DNA from: Myxococcales bacterium
GTDB taxonomy: Bacteria; Myxococcota_A; Polyangia; Haliangiales; Haliangiaceae
Reading direction: 5' to 3'
Length of the DNA stretch: 64,000 nucleotides
Assembly: GCA_947483555.1 (NCBI GenBank)
Contig: CANKMW010000003.1
Span: forward strand, 1 to 64,000
Of the stretch, positions 16,382 through 26,094 are shown in pieces; the first letter of the stretch is position 1; every line of letters begins with the position of its first letter. The notes beneath the pieces are model-generated. The model saw nothing but the letters and a program-made list of their open reading frames with translations, did not search any database and was not told where the DNA came from. The position numbers were made by a program, and so were the translations under genes.

Positions 16382-17662
16382 GTGGATCGAATCTCGGGAC
16401 GTCTGCTCGTGGTGGCACTGATCGGGGGCTCCGCGACCGCGCACGCCGGGCAGATCTCGGTGGACGATGCCCTCGCCGCGGCCGAGGCGCGGAACCCCGC
16501 GGTCGCGGAGGCCGAGGCGCGCGTCGCGCAGGCGAGCGGCCGCGGGATCACCGCCGCGCAGTGGGTCCCGTCGCGGCCGGAGCTCGCCCTCGGCGTCGAG
16601 AGCGACGCGCTGTTCGCGCGCGATGGCGAGGGCGCGCTCGATGTCGGGATCTCGCAGGAGCTCGAGCTGTTCGGGCAGCGCGGGCTGCGGATCCGCGTCG
16701 CGCGCGAGGACCGAGCCGCCCGGTCGTTCGACGTCGACGACGAGCGGCGGCGCCTGCGCGCCGAGACCCAGGCGGCGTACTACGAGCTGATGTTCCAGGA
16801 GCGCCGGCTGGCGCTCGCCGCCGACGTGGCGGAGACCGCGACCCGGCTGGTCGAGTCGGCCCGCCAGCGCGTCGGTGCTGGTGACCTCGGCGAGGCCGAG
16901 CTGGAGCTGCTGGTCGGCGACCTCGCCCTGGCCCGCAGCGATCGGCGCGCGGCCGAGGGTGACGCCGGCGTGGCCCGCGCGGCGCTCGACCGGCTGATCG
17001 GCGAGAACGACGGCGCGGCGACAGCGACGACCGGCGACTTCCCGGCGCTGACGGCGTCGGGCGACGCCGGCGCGCTGGCGGCGCGCGCCGTCGACGAGCG
17101 CCCCGACCTCGCCGCCGCGGCGCGCGATCTCGCGACGGCGCGCGCCGAGGTCGCGCTGCGCCGGCGTGAGCGGCTGCCGAACCTGACGGTGTCGATCGGC
17201 TACGTGTACGACCGCGGCGTTCTCGGCGCCGACGACTTCTCGCCACCCGTGATCGACCGCGCGTTCGACGCCGATCACCTGTTCACCGTCGGGTTGTCGC
17301 TGCCGCTGCCGCTGTTCCGCTCGAACGCGGGCGAGGTCGCACAGGCCCGCGGCCGCACCGCCGAGGCCGAGGCGCGGCAGGCCGGCATCGAGGCGCGGAT
17401 CGGCGAGGACGTCGCGGCGGCCGTGGCGCGGCGCGATGCCGCGCGCGACCGGATCGGCGAGCTCGACGAGGCCGCGACGGCGGTCGCGACGACGCTCGCG
17501 CGCTACGAGAAGGCCTGGACCGAGAAACATATCGATCTGGCCGAGTACCTCGCGATTCGCGACCGCGTGCTCGCTGTCCAGGTGTCCGCGCTCGAGGCCC
17601 GCCGCGACGGCGCGGTCGCCGACGCCGAGCTCGAGCGCGCGGTCGGAGGAGACGCCCGATGA
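16382..17662 (+). CDS. outer-membrane efflux channel (TolC/CzcC family)
   Basis: The first gene of the efflux operon, 426 aa from GTG 16382. MDRISGRLLVVALIGGSAT ending in AHAG is a signal peptide. Two long coiled-coil halves follow (AEARNPAVAEAEARVAQASG, RLVESARQRVGAGDLGEAEL, then VALRRRERLPNLTVSIGY and RTAEAEARQAG), the internal duplication of OEP-family channels. It forms the trimeric exit duct of the CzcCBA-type pump. The frame is open upstream to 16151; GTG was chosen for the signal peptide. Its stop overlaps the next ATG (ATGA). Confidence 0.85.
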   Translation: MDRISGRLLVVALIGGSATAHAGQISVDDALAAAEARNPAVAEAEARVAQASGRGITAAQWVPSRPELALGVESDALFARDGEGALDVGISQELELFGQRGLRIRVAREDRAARSFDVDDERRRLRAETQAAYYELMFQERRLALAADVAETATRLVESARQRVGAGDLGEAELELLVGDLALARSDRRAAEGDAGVARAALDRLIGENDGAATATTGDFPALTASGDAGALAARAVDERPDLAAAARDLATARAEVALRRRERLPNLTVSIGYVYDRGVLGADDFSPPVIDRAFDADHLFTVGLSLPLPLFRSNAGEVAQARGRTAEAEARQAGIEARIGEDVAAAVARRDAARDRIGELDEAATAVATTLARYEKAWTEKHIDLAEYLAIRDRVLAVQVSALEARRDGAVADAELERAVGGDAR

Positions 17663-19353
17663 CCCGCATCCTGATCGCTCTGTTCCTGGTCGCCGCGTTC
17701 GTCGCCGACGCTCGCGCGCACGGTGGTGAGGATCACGGTGAACCGGAGCCCGCGGTTGCGGTCGGCGCCGCGGGCCAGCGCGCCGCGTTCGGCCAGACCG
17801 GCCAGTTCGAGGTCCTGGTGAAGCTCGATCCTGCGAAGCCGGACGACCTCCGGGTGTTCGTCGCTGACTGGGCGACCAACGCGCCGGTCGGGGACGCGAC
17901 GGTCTCGTTCGAGATCCAGGCTTCGCCGGTGGTGACCGTGACCGCGGAGCCGGCCGGCGCGCCCGGCATCTACCACGCGATCGCGAGCGTGCCGCCGGGT
18001 GAGTACCCGATCATCGCGACCGTCACCGCGGGTGAGCGCCTCGACCTCGTCGAGATCGCGCCGCTCGACTTCGCGCCCGCGGCGCCGCCCGCGGCGGCGC
18101 CGCATAGCCATGTCGAGATCCCGTGGAAGCTGATCGCGATCGGTGCCGGCGGCCTGGTCGTCCTGGTCGGCGGCGCGATCCGGTTCGCCAGGCGGCGGCG
18201 CGCGATGCGCCAGGTCGTCCCGACGGCCGCGATCCTGCTCGCCATTTCAATGCCGCTGATCGCGCGCGGGCACGGCGGCGAGGACCACGGCGAGGTGGAG
18301 AAGGTCGAGCCCGCGGTGCGCGCCGGTGTCACCGCGATGGCGAAGGAGTCGCAGTTCCTCCTCGGCGTCCTGACCCGCGTCGCCGACGAGCGCGAGGTGT
18401 CGGCGCGGATCGAGACGGTCGGCCGGGTCGTCCCGCGCATCGACGGCCACGCCCAGATCGCCGCGGCGCAGCCCGGCCGGGTGCTCGCGCCCAAGGGACG
18501 CGCGCTGCCGTTTCTCGGCGATCGGGTCAAGAAGGGCCAGATCCTGCTCGTCCTCGAGCAAACGCCGGGCGCCGGCGAGACCGGCGATCTGCGCTCCCGG
18601 GGGCTCGAGGCGAAGACCGCGGTCGCGCAGGCAAAGGCCCGCCGCGATCAGGCGAAGCGTGAGGTCGAGCGACGCCGTGCGCTCGCCGGCGTCGTCTCCC
18701 AGAAGGAGATCGAGCAGGCCGAGCTCGACCTCAGCCTCTCCGTGCGCGACGTCGAGCTCGCTGAGCAGCAGGCCAAGCTGTTCGGGGGCGGCGGACTCCA
18801 GCGCATCACGGTCACGTCGCCGATCGACGGCGTCATCGCCGAGGCGGAGGTCTCGCTCGGCGAGCAAGTCACCGCCGACCAGAAGCTCTACACGATCATC
18901 GAGCCGTCCACCCTGTGGGTCGAGGCCGATGTGTTCGAGAGCGACATCGCGCGCGTCGAGGAGGCCGGCACCGCCGACATCCGCCTCGATGGACGGCCGA
19001 GCGCGTTCCCCGGTCGCCTGTTCCGCCTCGGGCAGCTCGTCGACCCGACCACCCGGACGGTCAAGGCGATCTTCGCGGTCGACAACGCGTCGGGCGCGTT
19101 CCGGCCCGGGATGTTCGCCACGGTGGCGATCGGCGCCGGCAAGCCGCGCGAGTCGCTGGTCGCCGCCGACGCCGCGGTGATCGAGGAGGGCGGCCGCCGC
19201 TTCGTCTTCGTCCACGTCACGCCCGAGGAGTTCGTCCGCCGTGAGGTGGTGCTCGGCGAGCGCGACGGCGACGACTGGGCGGTCAGCGCTGGCCTCGAGC
19301 CGGGCGAGCGCACGGTCACGCAGGGGACCTACCAGCTGCGCACCGCGCGGTGA
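17659..19353 (+). CDS. YtkA-like domain fused to CzcB/CusB-type periplasmic adaptor
   Basis: A 564-aa protein with two parts. Residues 1-20 are a signal peptide cut before HGGEDHGEPE; 40-140 form a YtkA/FixH-like beta domain; 158-176 is a membrane helix followed by RFARRRRAM. Met183 then begins a stretch MRQVVPTAAILLAISMPLIA that looks like a second signal peptide, followed by the same motif HGGEDHGEVE and a full membrane-fusion adaptor (barrel-sandwich RVVPRIDGHAQIAAA, hairpin AKARRDQAKREVE, SPIDGVIAEAEVSLGEQV, and VDPTTRTVKAIFAVDN). It looks like two secreted genes joined in frame. It bridges channel and pump and starts inside the channel stop codon. Confidence 0.85.
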   Translation: MTRILIALFLVAAFVADARAHGGEDHGEPEPAVAVGAAGQRAAFGQTGQFEVLVKLDPAKPDDLRVFVADWATNAPVGDATVSFEIQASPVVTVTAEPAGAPGIYHAIASVPPGEYPIIATVTAGERLDLVEIAPLDFAPAAPPAAAPHSHVEIPWKLIAIGAGGLVVLVGGAIRFARRRRAMRQVVPTAAILLAISMPLIARGHGGEDHGEVEKVEPAVRAGVTAMAKESQFLLGVLTRVADEREVSARIETVGRVVPRIDGHAQIAAAQPGRVLAPKGRALPFLGDRVKKGQILLVLEQTPGAGETGDLRSRGLEAKTAVAQAKARRDQAKREVERRRALAGVVSQKEIEQAELDLSLSVRDVELAEQQAKLFGGGGLQRITVTSPIDGVIAEAEVSLGEQVTADQKLYTIIEPSTLWVEADVFESDIARVEEAGTADIRLDGRPSAFPGRLFRLGQLVDPTTRTVKAIFAVDNASGAFRPGMFATVAIGAGKPRESLVAADAAVIEEGGRRFVFVHVTPEEFVRREVVLGERDGDDWAVSAGLEPGERTVTQGTYQLRTAR

Positions 19354-19357
19354 TCCG

Positions 19358-22300
19358 ATGTTCAACGCCATCATCCGCTTCGCGCTGAGGAACCGCACCC
19401 TGGTGGTCGCCGGGGCCGCGCTCCTCGTCGTCTACGGCTATCTGGTCGTGCGCGAGCTGCCGGTCGATGTCTTCCCCGACCTCAACCGGCCGACCGTGAC
19501 GATCATGACCGAGGCCGGTGGGCTGTCGCCCGAGGAGGTCGAGGTCCTGGTCACTCGCCCACTCGAGACCGCGCTCAACGGCGCGCCCGGCGTGCAGCGT
19601 ATCCGCTCGACGTCGGGGGTTGGTCTCTCGATCGTCTACGTCGAGTTCGACTGGTCGACCGACATCCTGCGTGCCCGCCAGATGACCCAGGAGCGCCTGC
19701 AGCTCGCCGCCGAGCAGCTCCCCGAGGGCGTGACGCCGGCGATGGGCCCGGTGTCTTCGATCATGGGTGAGATCATGCTGATCGGCCTGTACTCGACGGG
19801 GGAGGGCGAGACGAAGACCGCGCCGATGGACATCCGCACCGCCGCCGACTGGGGGCTGCGACCGCGGCTCCTCGCGATCCCCAGCGTCGCGCAGGTGATC
19901 GCGATCGGCGGCGGCGTGAAGCAGTACCAGGTCCTGGTCGACCCGAGGAAGCTCGCGGCCGCTGGCGTGACGCTCGAGGAGGTCGAGGCCGCCGCGGCGC
20001 TGAGCCAGGGCAACACCACCGGCGGCTTCATCGATCGCAAGAGCCAGGAGTACCTGGTCCGCAACCTGGCCCGGACCGCATCGATCGACGATCTCGCGGA
20101 TACCGTGGTGGCGCTGCGCAACGGCGTGCCGATCACGCTCGCTCAGGTCGCGACCATCGTCGAGGCGCCGCGGATCAAGCGCGGCGACGCCGGCGTCGGC
20201 GTGAAGGACGCGGCGAGCGGCCTGGTCTCGGTCCAACCGGCGGTGATCCTCAGCGTCCAGAAGCAGCCCGGCGCGGACACCGTCACCCTGACCGCCGAGG
20301 TCGAGCGCGTGCTCGCCAGCGCGCACGGCACCGTGTTCCCCGACGACGTCGAGGCGAAGGTGCTGTTCCGTCAGGCCAGCTTCATCAGGGCCTCGGTGTC
20401 GAACGTCGAGGAGGCGCTGCGCGACGGCGCGATCCTCGTCGTGATCGTCCTGTTCCTGTTCCTGCTCAACTTCCGCACCACGATCATCACCCTGACCGCG
20501 ATCCCGCTGTCGTTCGTGGTCGCCGCGATCGCGATGAAGCTGATGGGGCTGTCGATCAACACGATGACCCTCGGCGGGCTCGCGGTCGCGATCGGCGAGC
20601 TGGTCGACGATGCCATCGTCGACGTCGAGAACGTGTTCCGGCGACTGCGCGAGAATCGGCACCTGCCGGCCGAGCAGCGCGTGCCGATCGCGACCGTCGT
20701 CTACCGGGCGTCGTCCGAGGTGCGCAACTCGATCGTGTACGCCACCGCGGTCGTGGTCCTGGTGTTCGTGCCGCTGTTCGCGATGACCGGCATCGAGGGC
20801 CGGCTGTTCGCGCCGCTCGGCGTCGCGTACATCGTGGCGATCCTCGCCTCGCTCGTCGTGTCGCTCACGGTGACGCCGGTCCTCGCCTACTACCTCCTGC
20901 CGGGCGCGAAGGTGATGACGCACCAGCAGGACGGCTTCCTGGTCCGGTTCCTCAAGCGGTGCCAGAGCTGGGTGCTGCACCGGACCCTGCGGCACGCCGG
21001 CTGGGTCATGGGCGGCGCAGCGGCGCTGGTGATCGCGGCGGCGGTGACCGTCCCGTTCCTCGGCCGGTCGTTCCTGCCGACGTTCAACGAAGGCACGGTC
21101 ACGGTCAATCTCCTGACCACGCCGGGCACGTCACTGTCCGAGTCGGATCGGATCGGCGCGCTCGCCGAGTCGCTGATCCTGGAGGTTCCCGAAGCGGTGT
21201 CGACCGGCCGCCGGGTCGGCCGCGCCGAGCTCGACGAGCACGCCGAGGGCGTCCACTACACCGAGATCGACGTCGACCTGCGGCGCTCCGGTCGCAGCCG
21301 CGATCAGATCCTCGCCGACCTGCGCCAGCGGCTCGACGTCCTCCCCGGTGTGGTCGTCAACATCGGTCAGCCGATCTCGCACCGTCTCGATCACCTGCTG
21401 TCGGGCGTCCGCGCTCAGATCGCGGTCAAGATCTTCGGCGACGATCTCGACGCCCTCCGCGCCAAGGCCGAGGAGGTCCGCACCGTGATGGCGACCATCG
21501 ACGGCGTCACCGATCTGCAGGTCGAGAAGCAGGTGCTCGTCCCGCAGCTCGGCATCCGGGTGAGGCGCGACGAGGCGCGTAACCGCGGTCTCCAGCCCGG
21601 GCTCCTGGTCGAGCGGCTCGAGGCGGCGCTCGCCGGCAAGGTGGTGGGCCAGGTGCTCGATGGCCAGCGGACGTACGACGTCGTGGTTCGCTTCGACGAC
21701 GCCTCGCGCGCCGACCGCACCGCGATCGAGAACGTCTTGATCGACACGCCGGCCGGGCGCGTCCCGCTCCGCGTCCTCGCCGAGGTGGTCGAGACCTCGG
21801 GCCCGAACCAGATCGTCCGCGAGAACGCGCAGCGCCGTATCGTGGTGTCCGCCAACGTCGGCGACCGCGATCTAGGCAGCGTCGTGAGCGACATCCAGAC
21901 GGAGATCGCCGCCGGCGTCGACCTGGCGGGCTTCTACGTCCAGTACGGCGGCCAGTTCGAGAGCCAGCAGTCGGCGACCCGGCGCATCGCGCTGCTCTCG
22001 ATCGTCGCGTTCCTCCTCATCTTCCTGGTCCTGCACAGCCACTTCCGCGACGTGCGGATCGTCTTGCAGATCCTGGTCAACATCCCGCTCGCGCTGATCG
22101 GCGCGGTGATCGCGATCTGGCTGACCGACGGGATCCTCTCGGTCGCGACGCTGGTCGGGTTCATCACCCTGTGCGGCATCGCCTCCCGCAACACGATCAT
22201 GATGATCTCGCACTACATCCACCTCGTGCAGGAGGAGGGTGAGCAGTTCGACGAGCGGATGATCATCCGCGGCTCACTCGAACGGCTGGTGCCGGTGCTG

Positions 22301-22561
22301 ATGACCGCGTTCACCGCCGGCCTCGCGCTGATCCCGCTGGTCCTCGCCGCCGGCGAGGCCGGCAAGGAGATCCTCTACCCGGTCGCCGTGGTCATCCTCG
22401 GCGGCCTCGCCAGCGCCACGTTGCTCGACCTGGTCGTCACCCCGGTCGTGTTCTGGAAGTTCGGCCGACCCGCGCTCGCCAAGGCGCTGGTCCGGTCGTT
22501 CGCCGACAAAAAGGAGCAGGAAGCAGATGCCGATCTCGAAGCACCCCACCCGATGGCGTAG
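19358..22561 (+). CDS. heavy-metal RND efflux pump (CzcA/CusA family)
   Basis: A 1067-aa inner-membrane pump driven by proton flow. The start MFNAIIRFALRNRTLVV and VVRELPVDVFPDLNRPTV are diagnostic for the heavy-metal RND class. Transmembrane helix 4 reads GGLAVAIGELVDDAIVDVEN, supplying the acidic proton-relay residues. Two periplasmic domains and twelve predicted membrane helices follow, ending with ILVNIPLALIGAVIAIWL and GILSVATLVGFITLCGIASR. The metal (Cu/Ag or Zn/Co/Cd) is not decided by sequence; the adjacent oxidase and Met-rich proteins favour copper. It begins four bases after the adaptor stop. Confidence 0.93.
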   Translation: MFNAIIRFALRNRTLVVAGAALLVVYGYLVVRELPVDVFPDLNRPTVTIMTEAGGLSPEEVEVLVTRPLETALNGAPGVQRIRSTSGVGLSIVYVEFDWSTDILRARQMTQERLQLAAEQLPEGVTPAMGPVSSIMGEIMLIGLYSTGEGETKTAPMDIRTAADWGLRPRLLAIPSVAQVIAIGGGVKQYQVLVDPRKLAAAGVTLEEVEAAAALSQGNTTGGFIDRKSQEYLVRNLARTASIDDLADTVVALRNGVPITLAQVATIVEAPRIKRGDAGVGVKDAASGLVSVQPAVILSVQKQPGADTVTLTAEVERVLASAHGTVFPDDVEAKVLFRQASFIRASVSNVEEALRDGAILVVIVLFLFLLNFRTTIITLTAIPLSFVVAAIAMKLMGLSINTMTLGGLAVAIGELVDDAIVDVENVFRRLRENRHLPAEQRVPIATVVYRASSEVRNSIVYATAVVVLVFVPLFAMTGIEGRLFAPLGVAYIVAILASLVVSLTVTPVLAYYLLPGAKVMTHQQDGFLVRFLKRCQSWVLHRTLRHAGWVMGGAAALVIAAAVTVPFLGRSFLPTFNEGTVTVNLLTTPGTSLSESDRIGALAESLILEVPEAVSTGRRVGRAELDEHAEGVHYTEIDVDLRRSGRSRDQILADLRQRLDVLPGVVVNIGQPISHRLDHLLSGVRAQIAVKIFGDDLDALRAKAEEVRTVMATIDGVTDLQVEKQVLVPQLGIRVRRDEARNRGLQPGLLVERLEAALAGKVVGQVLDGQRTYDVVVRFDDASRADRTAIENVLIDTPAGRVPLRVLAEVVETSGPNQIVRENAQRRIVVSANVGDRDLGSVVSDIQTEIAAGVDLAGFYVQYGGQFESQQSATRRIALLSIVAFLLIFLVLHSHFRDVRIVLQILVNIPLALIGAVIAIWLTDGILSVATLVGFITLCGIASRNTIMMISHYIHLVQEEGEQFDERMIIRGSLERLVPVLMTAFTAGLALIPLVLAAGEAGKEILYPVAVVILGGLASATLLDLVVTPVVFWKFGRPALAKALVRSFADKKEQEADADLEAPHPMA

Positions 22562-23432
22562 CGCCGTAGTCGCGTTCGTCGTCGCCGCCGCCGTGAGCGC
22601 TTGCACGAAGACCGAGTCGGCGAAGGCCAAGCCCGCCGACAAGGCGCCGGAGACGCACACCCACGCGCCGGGGACCCCGGGCGAGCCCGCGAAGCCGCAC
22701 GGCAGCCACGACGCCGCGCACGGCGGGGTCGTGATGATGGACGCCGTGTACCACGTCGAGATCGTCCTCGATCCGAAGGCCGGCAAGCACCGCGCCTACG
22801 TCAGCGACGGTGCGCGCGAACCGCTGCCGGCCTCGACCTTCGACGAGGTCAAGCTGACCGTCGCCGGCGAGGAGCTCACGATGACCCGGGCCGCCGACGA
22901 TCAGTCCTGGGCGGCCACCGGCAAGCCCGCGCCGACCACGGGCGCCAAGGTCTCGATCACCTACTCGAAGGGCGGCAAGCCGGTCGGGAGCTTTGTCGAC
23001 CTGCCGATCGAGTACGTGCTCACCGGGACGATGCCAGGCGCCGAGCCCGCGAGCCACGACCACGCGGCGGCGGGAGGCGAGCACGCGCACACCGCGCCGC
23101 ACGGCGGCCTGGTCAAGACCACCAGCGGTGGCCACATCGAGCTCGTCGCCGACGCCTCCGGCAAGTACCAGGTCTGGCTCCTCGACGGCCAGCTCGCGCC
23201 GCGCTCGGTCGACGGTGCCACGGTGAAGATCAAGGTGGCCGCCAAGGGCTACGCCGACGTCGTCGCCGCTGCGGCGGGCGATCACTTCGAGGGCACCGGC
23301 GCTGCGATCCCGGGTGAGCACCCGGCCGCGATCGTCACCGCCACCGTCGGCGGCAAGACCGAGACCGCGCGCTTCGAGCTTCACCTGGAATCCAGCGAGG
23401 CGGAAGGAGATCTCGGTCACGCCGGCCACTGA
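22527..23432 (+). CDS. His-rich lipoprotein with duplicated HGG domain
   Basis: A 301-aa lipoprotein (Cys26 after AAAVSA) whose ATG follows a strong AAGGAG site and overlaps the pump gene by 35 bases. It has two homologous halves. Half 1: HDAAHGGVVMMDAVYHVEIV, LDPKAGKHRAYVSDGAREPL. Half 2: HTAPHGGLVKTTSGGHIELV, SGKYQVWLLDGQLAPRSVDG. Linkers are His-rich (ETHTHAPG, ASHDHAAAGGEHAH), and the C-terminus ends GDLGHAGH. A metal-trapping role on the periplasmic side of the pump is likely. It echoes the HGGEDHG motif of the adaptor. Confidence 0.75.
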   Translation: MPISKHPTRWRSAVVAFVVAAAVSACTKTESAKAKPADKAPETHTHAPGTPGEPAKPHGSHDAAHGGVVMMDAVYHVEIVLDPKAGKHRAYVSDGAREPLPASTFDEVKLTVAGEELTMTRAADDQSWAATGKPAPTTGAKVSITYSKGGKPVGSFVDLPIEYVLTGTMPGAEPASHDHAAAGGEHAHTAPHGGLVKTTSGGHIELVADASGKYQVWLLDGQLAPRSVDGATVKIKVAAKGYADVVAAAAGDHFEGTGAAIPGEHPAAIVTATVGGKTETARFELHLESSEAEGDLGHAGH

Positions 23433-23563
23433 GCTACAGGCCCCGCGCGACTCGTACCGCTCTCGATCACGGCGAATCGGCGCATGAATCACGCCGCCGC
23501 CGGAGCCGTCCAACCCGGGCCACCATGCCCACCGCCCTCCCTCGTGCTACCACCGAGCCGAAG

Positions 23564-24232
<669 letters not shown>

Positions 24233-24370
24233 CTTCGCGTCGCGTGCGACCCGGCGCATGCCAGCCGCGGTCATGGCACCGGCGGCGGACCGGCACGTTG
24301 TGCGTGGTATGTCCGCACCGTGCCACGGGCCTTGCCGCACGGAATCCGGTTCTGTACAGTGCCGCACCTC

Positions 24371-25237
24371 ATGATTCGAGCCGTCCTCACGTCGCTGGCG
24401 ATCGTCGCTGCCGTGGTGCTCGGCGGCTGCGACGAGCTGTCGGCGCGGTCGTCGGTGCAGTCGGGCAACGCGGCCTACGGCGAGCAAGACTACGCCAAGG
24501 CCGCCAAGCACTACGAGAACGCGGTCAAGCTGGCGCCCGATCTCGACGTCGCGTACCACAACCTCGGCATCACCTACAGCCGCATGTTCGCCTCCGGCAT
24601 CGTCACCGATGCCAACAAGGCGATCGCCGAGAAGGCGACCACCAACCTCGCGAAGTGGCTCGACAAGCACCCCAAGGACACCAAGATCCGCAAGCTGCTG
24701 ACCGGGCTGTGGATCGACTCCGGCGACTACCCGAAGGCGCTCGCGTACTGGACCAAGGAGCACGAGGCGGATCCCGGGGCCCGCGACGTGATCCAGCTGA
24801 TCGCGGGCATCCACCTCAAGTCGGGCGACTGGCGCACGGCCCTGGTCTGGTACCAGAAGGACGTCGACGCGGCGCCCGACGCGCCGGGCAAGATCTCGGC
24901 GTACCAGTCGATCGCTAACCTCGCGTTCGGAAAGCTCTTCAACAGCCGCGAGAAGGTGGTCGGCGCCGAGCGCACCGAGATCGCCGAGATCGGGCTGGAG
25001 GCCGCCGGCAAGGCGCTCGAGCTCGACCCCAACAACATCGCCCTGACCAGTATCTCGGCGGGATTGTGGAACAATCGGGCGACCGCCCAGGGCCCGTTCT
25101 GGGCCGCGACCATCGATCGCTCCGAGGCTCAGGTCTTCGAGCAACGGGTGCGCGTTCTGAAGGAAGAGGCCAAGAAGAATCTACCCGCGACCCCACCCGG
25201 CGGCAGAGTGCCCGCCGAAAAGCCGAGTGGGAGCTGA
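24371..25237 (+). CDS. TPR lipoprotein
   Basis: A 288-aa protein with lipobox VVLGGC (Cys20) after MIRAVLTSLAIVAA. TPR repeats follow: SGNAAYGEQDYAKAAKHYEN with APDLDVAYHNLGITY, then YPKALAYWTKEHEADP and WRTALVWYQKDVDAAPDAPG, and AGKALELDPNNIALTSISAG. The C-terminal 30 residues are basic and Pro-rich. TPR lipoproteins act as scaffolds in the outer membrane or periplasm; the partner is unknown. It lies immediately upstream of tonB. Confidence 0.75.
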   Translation: MIRAVLTSLAIVAAVVLGGCDELSARSSVQSGNAAYGEQDYAKAAKHYENAVKLAPDLDVAYHNLGITYSRMFASGIVTDANKAIAEKATTNLAKWLDKHPKDTKIRKLLTGLWIDSGDYPKALAYWTKEHEADPGARDVIQLIAGIHLKSGDWRTALVWYQKDVDAAPDAPGKISAYQSIANLAFGKLFNSREKVVGAERTEIAEIGLEAAGKALELDPNNIALTSISAGLWNNRATAQGPFWAATIDRSEAQVFEQRVRVLKEEAKKNLPATPPGGRVPAEKPSGS

Positions 25238-25292
25238 CGGGAGCTGACGGGCCTCGACCCTCGCCGCGCCAACCCTTCAGCTGGAGATACCG

Positions 25293-26048
25293 ATGTTCGA
25301 GAACTTCGAAGAATTCAGGAACCGCCGGATGCCTGCCTGGGTGATCCCCGTGCTCATCGCGGCGGTCGCGGCCCATGTGTTTGGCTTCGCCGGGCTGGTC
25401 TTCGGGGAGATGTGGAAGGCGCCGTTGCTCGACGTGCCGTCGAGCGGCGTCGATCTCGCGGTCGCACCACCGCCGCCACCACCACCACCGCCACCGGCCG
25501 GCGGCAAGAAGCTCGAAGCCCAGAAGGAAAAGAAGCCCAAGAAGATCAAGCCGACCGAGACGGTGCAGCCGACCAAGGTCGAGGACAAGCCGGCCGAGAC
25601 CACCGATTCCGGCGACGTCGGTGAGGAAGGCGGCGAGGAGGGCGGTGAGGAGGGTGGCGTGGTCGGTGGCGTGGTCGGTGGCGTGATCAGCGAGGCGCCG
25701 CCGCCGCCGCCCGTGAAGCCGCCGCCGCCGGTCGCGCCCCAGAACATCGCGCCCGCGGTGCTCAAGTCACTGCGCATCTCCGGCGAGGAGACCATCCTCC
25801 CCGACGATGTCACCAAGACCGAGATCCAGCGCTCGGGCAAGACCCAGCTCATGGTCCCGGTCAAGGTCTGCATCGACCGGTCGGGGAACATCGAGACCGT
25901 CAAGGTCATGAAGTCGTCGGGGTTCGTCTCCTACGACCAGAAGCTCGCGCGCGAGATCAAGAAATGGCGCTACCGGCCGTTCGCGGTGAACGGCGCCGCG
26001 CAGCCGGCGTGCACCGCCATCCAGTTCATCTACCGGCAAAAAGGCTGA
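25293..26048 (+). CDS. TonB-family energy transducer
   Basis: A 251-aa protein with an N-terminal anchor (MPAWVIPVLIAAVAAHVFG) and a long Pro-rich periplasmic part (a run of ten Pro, then KKEKKPKKIKPTETVQPTKV, then VKPPPPVAPQN). The C-terminal TonB domain is KTQLMVPVKVCIDRSGNIET through KKWRYRPFAVNG. It couples the inner-membrane ExbB/ExbD motor to outer-membrane receptors. It stands directly upstream of exbB and two exbD genes, and a TonB-dependent receptor follows. Confidence 0.85.
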   Translation: MFENFEEFRNRRMPAWVIPVLIAAVAAHVFGFAGLVFGEMWKAPLLDVPSSGVDLAVAPPPPPPPPPPAGGKKLEAQKEKKPKKIKPTETVQPTKVEDKPAETTDSGDVGEEGGEEGGEEGGVVGGVVGGVISEAPPPPPVKPPPPVAPQNIAPAVLKSLRISGEETILPDDVTKTEIQRSGKTQLMVPVKVCIDRSGNIETVKVMKSSGFVSYDQKLAREIKKWRYRPFAVNGAAQPACTAIQFIYRQKG

Positions 26049-26094
26049 CGCCCGCCACAGGGCACCACAGGGCACCAACACGAGGTCACGAGTC

